Shown one piece after another: positions 10,401 to 19,704 of a DNA stretch of 19,704 nucleotides (positions are counted from its first letter, which is position 1; each line of letters begins with the position of its first letter). Source of the stretch: Pleurotus ostreatus/Saccharomyces cerevisiae fusant (lineage: Eukaryota; Opisthokonta). The notes beneath the pieces were generated by a model, which did no database searches, was not told the DNA's origin, and saw nothing but the letters and a program-made list of their open reading frames with translations. The stretch lies in assembly GCA_024196135.1 (NCBI GenBank), contig JAMQCK010000581.1:1-19704 (forward strand), read 5' to 3'. The translations under genes were made by a program, and so were the position numbers.

Positions 10401-10594
10401 AGAGTATCAGCAGAACTCCTTGAAGTTGCACTGTCTCGAGGCCTCCAGACAATGATATGGTCTCTATGCATGGCTATAAAAGTCATCTCCCGAGCTCTAA
10501 GTCCAAAGATCGAGCTCACGCCGCGCGTCGACGAGGGTCGAAAGCAAGCCGGAAGTAAGCAACAAAGCCTTCCTAATCCGGAAGCGTCCCGACC

Positions 10595-10604
10595 GTGACG
10601 TCAC
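10595..10604. promoter_or_regulatory. CRE-like palindrome GTGACGTCAC
   Basis: The ten-base perfect palindrome contains TGACGTCA, the consensus for bZIP factors of the CREB/ATF type. It lies about 180 bp downstream of the E stop and 780 bp upstream of the C start. A site this short can occur by chance; binding is inference only. Confidence 0.3.
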
Positions 10605-10782
10605 ACTAGAATGACAAGCAAAGGGGCCAGAAATCGAATATACAGCACAAGCGCGTACTATACACAAGTTGATACAATTTACGAGAAGTCATACATATAC
10701 GAGCTATCGATTCGGGTCATTTCGGCGCCTATCAGCCCAAGAGCCTGCCACCTTCACCCCGCTTCACGCAGGATTTCCTGCC

Positions 10783-11851
<1,069 letters not shown>

Positions 11852-12905
11852 GTTCAGTTCACGAAAAAGATGGGAGGTGAAGAGATGGGAGACGCAGCCA
11901 ACAGCTCGCTCGTACTTAAAAGGGGCACTGGGCCTCGGAATCGGAGCACAGGAAAGCGGTGATGCGAGATCCCGATGTAGTCTCCAATACCCGGCGGTGT
12001 GTCAGAGGGTAGTCTCGGAGTTTGAAATCCAAGGTGCCGATGACATGCCGGGCGCGGCAGAGCGGGACTTTGAGGACAAGGGGCCGGTATTTCGAGGTGT
12101 AGGAGGCGACTGATTACTGGATGTGCTAGCGACCTGAGGTGCGAGCGCAGGCTGCAGGCTACCCACGACGGGTACGGCGTAGTAGGGCGACGTATCGAGA
12201 GTGTTCCGGGATGAGGTGGAGGATAAAGCGCATACGGATGAGGAGTGGGCGCAGGATGCCAAGGAGCGTAGGGAGAGACGGAAGATGGTGGTGAGTATCC
12301 ATGATAGCCATAGGGAGCTGTATGCACGGTGACGGCTCGCTTCAGTGAATATTTGCTGGCTTTCTTACATACCTTGGGGCGAAATTGGGACGTTGCTGTG
12401 GTGGACATATGAGACATGAGGTTCAGGTTGATTGATTTCAGGTTCTTTATAGTTCGTAACTTCGTCGTGGTCCGACATGAGTGCAGGAGTCGAGCACGAC
12501 GCAACCCGAATGTATTCGACAACCATAACTGCTCAAAAAGGCAATCCGGAGACAGCCGGCCGTGACGCGGCACGTAAGATTTTAAACTCCGCGGCTACGC
12601 TCTAACCTACCCACTCGCCATACCGCTCCAGACTCCAGTAATATGGAGGCTGGTTTACGAGACTGAATCCCGATGATGGCATCGCCGCTTCCCGAGGCGG
12701 TACATGCGCCCTTTGTCCGCTCTCGGCACCTTCTCCCGCCGGCGCACAGTCTCAGATCAGCGAGCAGGGGCTGCGCGCCGTAATAGCAGCTGCCCATCTA
12801 TCCACAAAGGTGTGCGAGTGCGGTGCAATAGATACGTCAGTACAGGTCAATAGTAAATAGTTAAGTAAGGAAAGGGATGGGGAAGGGCCGGCCTATTATG
12901 AACTT
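11852..12905. other. Intergenic region between E and D
   Basis: 1.05 kb between the E start and the D stop, both on the minus strand. The E promoter has a TTTTAAG box (minus, 11914-11922), about 65 bp before the ATG. A poorly supported small gene sits at 12159-12417. The stretch 12460-12905 has open frames with no splice logic and I see no gene in it. Confidence 0.5.
12159..12417 (-). CDS. Possible small two-exon gene, unknown product
   Basis: A CTATAAAG box (minus, 12452-12445) lies about 30 bp before ATG 12417. Exon 1 (12417-12373, MSHMSTTATSQFRPK) ends at a strong GTATGTAAG donor. A CATACAG acceptor 55 bp later gives an intron of the usual size (12318-12372). Spliced this way it makes a 67-residue protein ending at 12159. 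Read without splicing, the frame is Tyr/Pro-rich (YGYHGYSPPSSVSPYAPW), which looks more protein-like. The two readings conflict, so either the model is wrong or this is a decayed gene. Confidence 0.3.
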
Positions 12906-13906
12906 CTAGTGCTTCTTGTAGATCGCCCGCGTCGCCTTCGACTGGTCCAAACGCTGTTGCAGAACCTCTACTGTGTCCGCGCGTGCCGCGCTGCGCTCGT
13001 TCGCGCACAGCTTGTCCATCGCTTCGCTGTGGTACTTGTCCTTGCGCTCCCTCAGCGCCTCCTCGCTCAACGGGATTTCGACGTGGAGATGCGCTTCCTC
13101 CTCTTCCTGCTCCTTCATCCGGATCTGGCGTCTGAGGTCGAGCTCCTCGGCGATAGAGACCCATTTCTGTGAGGACAACGCGTTAGATGCGTCGGGGTGG
13201 TAAGAGCAGCAGACGCACGAAGATCTTCTTGTCCAGGTCCACGATCTTGGCGTGAAGTTGCTGAAGGACCTCGCGGACCCGGTAGTCTGACGTAAAGGGC
13301 TCCGTCAAGATATGCGAATACTCGACAAGGGTATGCAGTGGGGCCCTTATAGCATGCTGGACGCTAGCGGGCGGGTCACAGACCAGGATCAATTGCCGTT
13401 CTTTCGTCGTTGATGAACAAGCAAGCTCACCGGTTGAGAGAGGACACGAAATGAAGGAAGTGGCGGTCTGACCGCTTGAAATCAGGGTGCCCCCAGTACA
13501 GTCTGTTCTCGCCATTCAGCTTGAAGATCTTGGAGAATTGATTGCTTATGTTGTCGAAGAGCCTGGCGCTCCAGTAGATATAGGCCGAGTAGGATTGTAC
13601 GACTGGGTGCTCCGGTCTGTAGGCTTCGATGATCTGTCGATACACATTAGGATCAGCCTGTAAACTTTGCAGAGCACGTACCGGTCGCAGTTGAGACTCA
13701 ATGTATTTGTTGATGATCTCGCTGTTCTGCACGAGAACATAGATATCGTTCAAGACGTAGCCTATAGGTGGCAACTGTGGCAGCTCGACGAAGTCCTCCC
13801 TCACTGGATCAGGCAAGTCGACGTAGACTCCGATTTCCTCAATGAGCTCGATCCGCGGAGGCTGTGGCAAGGGTTTGTTGAGTTGCTGATAGTCGAGGGA
13901 TGCCAT
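12906..13906 (-). CDS. Gene D: short member of the A/B/C family, unknown function
   Basis: Four exons on the minus strand: 13906-13682, 13633-13431, 13363-13219 and 13166-12906, giving 277 aa. Introns are 48, 67 and 52 nt with phases 0, 2 and 0, the same plan as genes A and B. The 48-nt intron is a multiple of three and contains no stop, so it could also be read through; CTGAT/CTAAT branch-like sites support splicing. The second intron needs a CTAG acceptor, because the nearby CAG gives a stop. Unlike A-C it lacks a long disordered N-terminus and begins MASLDYQQLNKPLPQPP, then an acidic/proline segment (VREDFVELPQLPPIGYV). The C-terminus is charged helix (REVLQQLHAKIVDLDKKIF, then EELDLRRQIRMKEQEEEE). 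It lies directly downstream of PEF gene F. Confidence 0.85.
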
Positions 13907-14625
13907 GGTGCGTGCAGGTGCAGGTGCAGGTGCGCAGCGGAGCAGGGGCAGTGACTTTGTGTGGGGGGGGCGGGGGCGGAGAATTAATGAGAGTGGGTGA
14001 TTGATCACAAGCATTGGCGATATCCGCCATATATAGGCGCCGGTGGCATGGCGAAAGAGCGAGCAAACATGGGCGCGGCGTGCGAAAGAGCAAAAGTCGG
14101 TGCTCGGACCAGCACTGTGATTGGCCTGTTTGTGACGAGACCATTCATAACGTGGGTCCATGTAGCTTGTGTTTGTCAATCCTATGGGAGCGTTTTACCG
14201 TTGCCGAAGCTCAGCTTGTCTGAGTAGCGAATAGCTCACGCTGCTCGGATAAAAGGAAAGTGATAACGAGCGCCAAAGACTAGCGGTGCGACCCAGGATT
14301 CGGCGACTCATCCAAACCGAGGCACAGGCCCCATTCTAGCGTGAGTACAGGCCCTAGTAAGCGATGGCCGGACAAGCCCATCAAAAGTAATGATGCCGAT
14401 GAGGGACGGAAGCAAAATAACAACAAAGCCTTCCTGATCTGGACCGTTTTCGTGATTGTCACAGTCACAGTCCCGCTGATCACAGAAGCGGACAAACAAG
14501 TCGATACACAGCTACTATACACGGTCGGTGTACAATTTTACAGAGGTTAAGAGCTTACAGAAATTTCGTCGGTGGCGGAACGAGTTCGACATACACCGGA
14601 CCTAAGGGCGGCACCAGAATGCACT
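13907..14625. other. D promoter region and F 3' flank
   Basis: 719 bp between the D start and the F stop. A TATATATGG box (minus, about 14029-14037) lies roughly 125 bp before the D start. The D leader contains three tandem GCAGGT units (13914-13931; CACCTG E-box-like on the other strand) and a G-rich run of G8 C G5 (13963-13976). Positions 14422-14438 carry a third copy, with one mismatch, of the 17-mer found at 4378 and 10561. DNA from 14410 to 14560 resembles the E 3' flank at 10530-10690. No gene seen. Confidence 0.55.
14422..14560 (-). repeat. 3' flank of F, similar to 3' flank of E
   Basis: On the minus strand AGGAAGGCTTTGTTG and a following TTGCTTCCGTCCCTC-like stretch match the E flank near 10576-10530. 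GTGTATAGTA and AAATTGTA occur in the same order in both flanks, near 14514-14540 and 10655-10680. The PEF duplication therefore seems to extend at least 200 bp beyond the stop codons. Confidence 0.5.
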
Positions 14626-15718
14626 TCACAGCAGCATGAGCACGGTCTCCATGAACTGGTCGCTGTTGACCTGGATCCAGTCGTCGTGGTCGGTGTCGAG
14701 CTGAGCAAACGCGCCCTTGAGGTGCTTGATCAGCACGCACATGCGCGCGAAGCGGTCGAAGGTGATGCCCGGGGGAGGCCCGCCGCCGGGGATCATGGAG
14801 GCGCTCTCGGGGACTGGGAGGAAAGCACGGGTGAGCGACCTTGCCCAGGCGAGCAAAGGGAGAAGGTAACGCACGATACTTGCGCTCGAGATGGTTGAGC
14901 ATGCGGAGGGAGAAGCGGACGCTGCCGCGGAGTCAGGTGCGCAGCAAAGAGGTAGGGTACGGAGAGACGAACCCGAAGTGGCAGAGCGCCTGGTTGAGCT
15001 CGGCGCTGTCGATGGTGCCGGAGCGGTCGCGGTCAAAGTCGCAGAAGGCCTTGTACCAGCCATCGATGTCCTTCCAGAGGGCGGTGAACTTCGGGAGGGT
15101 CAGCATGCTCGTTCAGCTCGGACGGCGAAGGATTAGGACGTACCTCATCGAAGCTCATCGTGCCGTTGTTGTCGGTGTCCTGGAGTAACGTGAGTGGGAA
15201 ACTCAAGTAGAAGTATGGAAGGACGCACGAAGATGGTCATCAGCACCTTCACGGTCTCGAGGTCAAAGGCTGAAGAGATGGAGGTTAGCGTCGCAACGAA
15301 TCAGATTGCGCAGCGCGCCACTTACTCCAGGCACCCTTGTTAAGCGCACGTTCTGCACGGGCATCAGCGTCGGTCCATCGCAAAGATATATGCACTCACG
15401 CAGCTCAGGCGCCGAAATATGGCCAGACCTGTTGGTGTCGACCTCGTTGAACCAGGTCCACATCCTACGAAGACGCGGTCAGTGGACGCGCCCCGAGCCC
15501 CTGCATAAATGGGATACGCACTGAGGGTCAGCACCCGCAGGCGGAGGCGGGGGAGGGCTGGGACCGAATCGAGGAGGCGAGTACCCGCGGGGCGGCGGGC
15601 CATAGCGTCCAATGGGCGGGCCAGCGGCCGGGAGAGGGTAGGGCTAAAATGTGTGGAGGGTGAGCTCAACGCTGGTCGAGTAGTATTGGTCAACACCTAC
15701 GTTGTACGCGGCAGCCAT
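14626..15718 (-). CDS. Gene F: penta-EF-hand calcium-binding protein, paralog of E
   Basis: Nine exons on the minus strand: 15718-15701, 15643-15522, 15464-15400, 15352-15326, 15269-15229, 15179-15144, 15088-14973, 14921-14875 and 14813-14626, giving 219 aa. Six of the nine exons have the same length as in E (65, 41, 36, 116, 47 and 188 nt) and all phases match. The N-terminus is MAAAYN plus a Pro/Gly/Arg/Tyr tail (RYGPPPRGYSPPRFGPSPPP). EF1 is DTNRSGHISAPE, EF2 DTDNNGTMSFDE (92-103), EF3 DRDRSGTIDSAE; EF4 is degenerate (FDRFARMCVLIKHL). EF5 is DTDHDDWIQVNS, where the Gly usual at loop position 6 is Asp and position 12 is Ser, so EF5 may not bind calcium but could still serve dimerisation. 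E and F could form homo- or heterodimers. A TATAAAG box lies about 62 bp upstream (minus, 15784-15778 region). Confidence 0.93.
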
Positions 15719-15776
15719 CATCGTCGCAGTGCTGGAGTAGGGCGATGCGGGATGCAGTTTCTGTCCGTCCCGGGTG

Positions 15777-15783
15777 CTTTATA
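15777..15783 (-). promoter_or_regulatory. TATA box of gene F
   Basis: The minus strand reads GTATAAAGCACCC about 62 bp before the F start codon. The following GCACCCGGGACGG echoes the TTAAGCACGG context at gene B. Position and sequence fit a core promoter. Confidence 0.5.
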
Positions 15784-16058
15784 CTAGAAAACATGGCTTG
15801 AGGGCACGTCATCACCGACGTGCAGAGCGACTGGCGCACTCCTCGATAGCACACATGAGGCGGGCTGTCCTAGGATTCTGCACCACGACACCATTGTCCG
15901 GAACCACGTCGACATTGACCGGAGATGAGAGAAAGCAGCCTTCATACTCTTCACGACTTACGCGCATGTATCGATGCTGGGATCGTCTATATCAGAACGG
16001 GAGAGCTCTTCTCTTCACTCATAGACGCGTCCCGAGGCCAGGATGATCCGCCCTCGAG

Positions 16059-16100
16059 AGCTTCATGTGGAGGTCTCAATAGCTTCATGCGGAGATGAAT
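16059..16100 (+). repeat. Two-copy tandem repeat
   Basis: AGCTTCATGTGGAGGTCTCA at 16059 is followed directly at 16081 by AGCTTCATGCGGAGATGAAT. The unit is about 21-22 bp. It is short, and I infer no function. Confidence 0.5.
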
Positions 16101-16722
16101 GACGCCTTAGGTGGCGTTTGGATGGGAACGACACTTCAACTTGCACACCTGTTCGCAATTCTGTACTCGGGCGTCAGTCACTGGACGCTTGAAGTATGAA
16201 AGGTACTTGCCAGACGCCGACCGAAGCTTGGACATGATATCGATGCTCTGGTTTATCCGACCGCGCTATCCCCAGGACGAGCTAGTACGCTGCACGCAAT
16301 GATCACTCGCCAGGTACTGCGTCCGAGTAAGAAGGGACAGTCCTGTGTCGCTCCATAGAGCATTGTTGTCCCCCATTCAACTGGCTGCATTTTGGGCGTA
16401 AGTTGAAGGTTCTTGGTACGAGCTACAAGGGCATTGGGCATGTGTTATAGCCGATCTGGAGCGGCGAGCGGTCTACGGTTAGGATGCGCAGAGAGTAGAT
16501 GGCGAGCTGCTAGTGGTGATAGTGCAGGTCAGAACGCGTGCTCCATACCACCAACACGGGGTCGCGTATCTGAGCGTTGCACACTGGGGCACCGGTAAGC
16601 TTCAAGCTCGAGTTCAAATGTACCCGACCGCAAAATCATGATAGCCGACACTCGAGCTTTCGAAGCGTTTCAGCTGCGCGCCCAATCCATGGGATAATAT
16701 GCACGTACTAATCATTACCCAG

Positions 16723-16996
16723 TATCCGCGTCGTCAGGCCTGTCGGTCAGTTCCTTCTGCAAGTCCTCGCAACTTACCTCGTCAACGCAGGAATCTCGTT
16801 CCCCCTTCCGACTTTCCACGCGTGTGCACAACATGACAAGGGTCAATTGTTGTTGCAGGAGTGCATACACGAGAGACGGTCAGCGGTGGTGATACAGACG
16901 ATAGAGGTCAAGATGACAACTTCACAGATGAGCGAGCTTCTAAAGTCCAAAGTATCCGACAGATGGAGCAAGTTGCAGGAAACGGTGTCTTCATAG
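16723..16996 (+). pseudogene. Possible terminal exon or gene remnant
   Basis: CTAAT and CATTACCCAG just before 16723 look like a branch site and splice acceptor. The frame then stays open to a TAG at 16994-16996, reading VGQFLLQVLATYLVNAGISF and ending MSELLKSKVSDRWSKLQETV plus two residues. Third positions are C-rich in the first half, as in coding DNA here, and the end is helical. I could not find upstream exons or a start. It may be the last exon of a decayed gene or chance. Confidence 0.25.
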
Positions 16997-17165
16997 CAGC
17001 CCCCCTCGTTACGAGGGACGGGACAAGATGATGATGGTGACAAGGCTCCACGAAGATGCGAGGCAGAACATGTCTGAGCCCGACTATGAGCACGTTCAGC
17101 ATAGTCGACGGCATATACGGATGATTGAGCTCACGCTTTGTGATTAGGGCAAATTGGTTGATGTC

Positions 17166-18112
17166 TCACTCCTTGGTGAAGACCACCTCCAAGGGACGCG
17201 CTTCACGAGGTTCGAATTCATTGGCAGCGGCCGGTGTCGCTGACGAGTTCCCTGCCAGTTGAGGGGGCCAGCCCGCCACGACCGGCGCCGCAGATGTCGT
17301 ACACGCTCTCGACGGTAGGCGAACGGTCTTCACGAGCTCCCCGCGCACGAAAAACTCGATCAAATCCCCGTCGTGCGCCTGGAAGTTCTCCACTTCGACC
17401 TCTGCATCCGGCCCGAGCATGTAGTACTCCGTCGGCTGCATCTCGCACCGTTCACCCGACGAGTGCCAATGCGCGTCCGCCGCCTCGTCGATCCAGATGG
17501 TGAGCTCGGGCGGGCGGCGCGCAGGCGCGTCGGTTGCGGCGTCCATGATGTGGAAGCAGACGGTGCGCGAGTTGTCCATCATGCCGGTCCAGAGGCGCAT
17601 GTAGAAGGGGATGCCGGGGATGTCGACGCGCTGGACGGTGGTATCGCCGGGAGGGGGTTCGTTCTAATGAGGACGGACGTCAGATTTGTGTCGCGGAGAA
17701 AAACAGCCATGCTACGCACCCCAATATAATCCATGTTCGCGTACATCTTCTTCAGCGCCTCCATCCCCGCCTCAACGCTCCCGTAGTCCTGCTCGAGCAT
17801 GAGGTTCACGACGTCCTCCGAGAAGAGGTTGCCATGGAAGGTCCCCGGGTGCGCCTCCGCCGATCCGATGCCCGTGTACGGGGTCCCCGCGGGGATGTTG
17901 AGGTGCGCGGGCATGAAGCTGTAGATGGAAGATACCATCACGGGGGCCTCGTCCGGGGAGAGCGTCCCCTCCGCGGCAGCTTGCGCGCGGCGCGCCGCCT
18001 CTGCCCACCGTCGCTGCAAGCTGGCGCTCGACGGCGGGTCGTCCGGACGCCGTGTCTTGTGCTTGTGGATGCGAGGGTGCCCGCGCCGGCGCTTGTGAGA
18101 TTGTGGAGGCAT
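17166..18112 (-). CDS. Gene G: hypothetical protein, paralog of H in its N-terminal half
   Basis: Two exons on the minus strand: 18112-17720 and 17663-17166, giving 296 aa with one 56-nt phase-0 intron (branch ATCTGACG, acceptor TTAG). The start is the first ATG, with a CTTAAG box about 50 bp upstream. Residues 1-25 are basic (SHKRRRGHPRIHKHKTRRP) and could be a nuclear signal. Residues 36-79 (W...GTLSPDEAPV...YSF...IP.GTPY) align without gaps to gene H residues 68-111, with 19 of 44 identical. The remainder contains EDVVNLMLEQDYGSVEAGM and a second half that looks globular and beta-rich (ELTIWIDEAADAHWHSSGER, AEVEVENFQAHDGDLIEFFV). I recognise no domain and assign no function. Confidence 0.85.
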
Positions 18113-18502
18113 GGTAGGGTATGAAGATGGTGGTTACAGGATGAGAAGCAAGCCCGCGCTTAAGTTCCCTGCGGCTCCCATTGTTCCCATTATGGATATA
18201 ACAAAAAGGCAAATGCCGGTTCACCGCCCTAAATCTGCTTCCGCGGTCTAAGCGTGTGGCGTCGACATTGATGGGATCTTCAGGAGTCAGAACCATCATC
18301 TCCTATCATCTCCTCCTCCGCGGGCTTGCTTGCAACGTCCGAGCAGCCCCTTTCTACAAGCTCTTGACTACGACTCACATTATCTCCGTCGACTTCAGCA
18401 ACTACCCAGAGGCTACTCCCTTGTTGCAAGCATTCGCGAGTCCGCGACCGAAACACCACCATCAGCTTGCCACTCGACTTGCCGGAATATAAACTGCGCA
18501 GC
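18113..18502. promoter_or_regulatory. Bidirectional promoter region between G and H
   Basis: 390 bp between divergent start codons. On the minus strand AACTTAAGCGCGGGCTTGC near 18165-18147 lies about 50 bp before the G start and shares the CTTAAGCGCGG core with the B and C promoters. A TATAAAC at 18488-18494 is too close to the H start (about 10 bp) to be its TATA box if the ATG at 18503 is used. Confidence 0.45.
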
Positions 18503-18928
18503 ATGCCCGCAGACCGCTCCTCATTCAAGATCGACTATGAACGACACCCGCGCTCGTCGTACAAAGAGTGGCTGAAGCAGCATCCCGACTACAAGGCCCC
18601 TCCGCGCCGACGGCCCCCTCCCAAGAATGCTCCACCTCCGCTCCTATCCCCCGAAGAGCTGGAACAATCCATGTCGCACTTTACCCCTGAGTTTCGCGCG
18701 CGGTGGATCGCGGCGTGCGCGCGAATGAAGCAGGCAATGGACGGCACTCTCCCGCCCGACGCGCCGCCCGTCTATTACTCGAAGGTGTACAGCTACTTGC
18801 ACCCGCAGGCCGCCATTCCGGAGAACACGCCGTACGAGAAGCAGCCCGTGCGCATGACGCACAGCGGGATCACTGTGCACCCGAGACCGGGTTACAATCA
18901 CCCTACGACTACCAGGAGATCTGGTTGA
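18503..18928 (+). CDS. Gene H: short hypothetical protein related to the N-terminal half of G
   Basis: Single exon, 141 aa. The ATG at 18503 is the first in frame; the frame is open a little further upstream but without ATG. The N-terminus is basic and proline-rich (YKEWLKQHPDYKAPPRRRPP). Residues 68-111 match G residues 36-79 with no gaps (RW, DGTLPPDAPPVYYSKVYSY, IPENTPY). After that point it diverges and stops at 18926-18928, with no counterpart of the second half of G. Just before the stop the other forward frame reads SPYDYQEIWLMHRMPSFLGG and stays open to 19170, so a frameshift or unseen intron might extend the gene. Function unknown. Confidence 0.7.
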   Translation: MPADRSSFKIDYERHPRSSYKEWLKQHPDYKAPPRRRPPPKNAPPPLLSPEELEQSMSHFTPEFRARWIAACARMKQAMDGTLPPDAPPVYYSKVYSYLHPQAAIPENTPYEKQPVRMTHSGITVHPRPGYNHPTTTRRSG

Positions 18929-19704
18929 TGCACCGAATGCCAAGTTTTCTGGGTGGTTTTTGGGTAGCGGTACGGTTACAGCTAGGTGATTTTGTTTTGA
19001 GGAATTTCGTCCCCGAATCGCGCCTTTTGAACGCAGTATTGCTTGTTACTGGGCAGTTTGGGGTATATACCATCACTCCGACGTGCCACAGTCATCTGCT
19101 TCTCGACCCGCTCGCTATGGGGTGCTGTGTCCGAGTATATGATATCGTAGGATCCTTCGAGAGGTTCTGAGTGTATATTTCGTCTGCTAATCAGTTCTCG
19201 ATGGTATTTTTCATGCTACAGATGCTCCTTGGGCGCATTCATAAGCGTTGTGACCGTCTTACAAGGTGCCCAAAGCAGGATAGATCCAAAAATCCGCAAA
19301 ACATCGGTTAATGCAGATCTCCGAGAGAAGATGAGAGGCTTGGCTGGAGTAGGACTTGAGATATGTGGAGAAGATCCCTAAATCCACCTTGACAACGGAG
19401 CATAAAGCGCCAGGACATCCAAAAGTGAGTTCAACCGTGATCTGTCACGCGTGTGACAACGCGTCGCGGCGTGACGTGGCTCCGTGAAATCCCTAAGTCC
19501 GTCTTCTCTTGTACCATCATCCCCGACGGCCACGACCTCCAGCAGGTCTCGCATCGCGCACGATATTGTGCCCCGTACTCCTCTCTCTTACTGACACTGG
19601 CTGCCATCAAGCATGGACCCAACCCGCAAGCCGCACACCGCTCTATAACGCGCGTACGACGCGCGCGAGGTTCGCCATTCGGATTGCTGCGACGCGGTAC
19701 TGGT
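18929..19704. other. Right-end region without a supported gene
   Basis: 776 bp after H. An open frame continuing from within H runs to 19170 but lacks a start of its own. From 19170 on the DNA has no coding frame with splice logic on either strand. GTCACGCGTGTGAC near 19443-19456 is a short imperfect palindrome. A following gene may begin beyond the edge. Confidence 0.4.

Larger units (their letters stand above)
9901..10577 (-). repeat. C-side arm of inverted duplication
   Basis: This is the counterpart of 4378-4880 in inverse orientation. Collinear matching blocks lie at 10577-10561, 10260-10238, 10156-10136, 10004-9989, 9967-9955 and 9922-9903. They lie 758, 441, 337, 185, 148 and 103 bp before the C start codon. 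The longer spacing between the first and second blocks reflects about 150 bp that is absent or unrecognisable on the B side. Confidence 0.8.
9820..10782. other. Intergenic region between C and E
   Basis: 963 bp between the start of C and the stop of E, both on the minus strand. It contains the C promoter (9903-9967), the C-side arm of the inverted duplication, a coding-like helical remnant (10141-10400, minus), a perfect CRE-like palindrome at 10595-10604, and the E 3' flank, which resembles the F 3' flank. A TATAAAAG on the plus strand near 10473 has no plausible gene behind it. Confidence 0.6.
15719..17165. other. Intergenic region between F and G
   Basis: 1.45 kb, the longest gap in the window. 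It holds the F promoter, a two-copy tandem repeat at 16059-16100, and a coding-like open stretch at 16723-16996 on the plus strand. Other open frames (16111-16302, 16843-17114) have no splice logic or recognisable product. Confidence 0.5.

Noticed and set aside
10468..10485. TATAAAAG on the plus strand
   Set aside because: No plausible start codon and open frame follows; the next plus-strand frames run into the 3' end of gene E.
12582..12797. 71-residue minus-strand open frame
   Set aside because: No start context, no splice partner, and a composition typical of chance frames in this DNA.
13427..14179. Longer gene D reading starting near 14179
   Set aside because: The frame is open far upstream of the ATG at 13906, but it would run through the TATATATGG box and the G-rich run. 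The peptide there is not protein-like, and the ATG at 13906 has a good context.
17205..17222. GAGGTTCGAATTC resembling a tRNA T-loop
   Set aside because: It lies inside the coding sequence of gene G and no acceptor stem or anticodon arm can be drawn around it.

Overview
The window looks like nuclear DNA of a filamentous basidiomycete, most likely an agaricomycete. Genes on both strands are cut by many 47-70 nt GT-AG introns with CTGAC/CTAAT-like branch sites, coding DNA is GC-rich, several promoters carry TATA-like boxes, and one gene is a fungal-style MYND finger protein. I see no tRNA, rRNA, transposase, reverse transcriptase or CRISPR array. All exon models were built by hand from splice signals, frame and phase, so single boundaries may be off.

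Layout, left to right. (1) The partial MYND-finger gene, minus strand, runs off the left edge (1-1845). (2) Gene A, minus (2136-3594), encodes a disordered N-terminus and a helical C-terminus. (3) Gene B, plus (4929-6705), and gene C, minus (7394-9819), are convergent paralogs with long low-complexity N-termini and the same helical C-terminal module. (4) Gene E, a penta-EF-hand (PEF) calcium-binding protein, minus (10783-11851), has 9 exons. (5) Gene D, minus (12906-13906), is a short member of the A/B/C family. (6) Gene F, a second PEF gene, minus (14626-15718), has 9 matching exons. (7) Genes G, minus (17166-18112), and H, plus (18503-18928), are divergent and share a 44-residue gapless block.

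The main theme is local duplication. A, B and D share one exon plan, with three introns of phase 0, 2 and 0 around a 110-145 nt exon; C has the last two. This suggests a four-member family of unknown function that is hard to see by plain similarity. B and C, with 550-760 bp of upstream DNA, form an inverted duplication in which promoter blocks are better kept than most of the coding N-termini. E and F are a duplicated PEF pair, and each sits directly upstream of a family member (E-C and F-D, all minus), which suggests duplication of a two-gene unit. G and H are a further duplicated pair. The PEF proteins probably act in calcium-dependent membrane or adaptor binding; roles of A-D and G/H are unknown.
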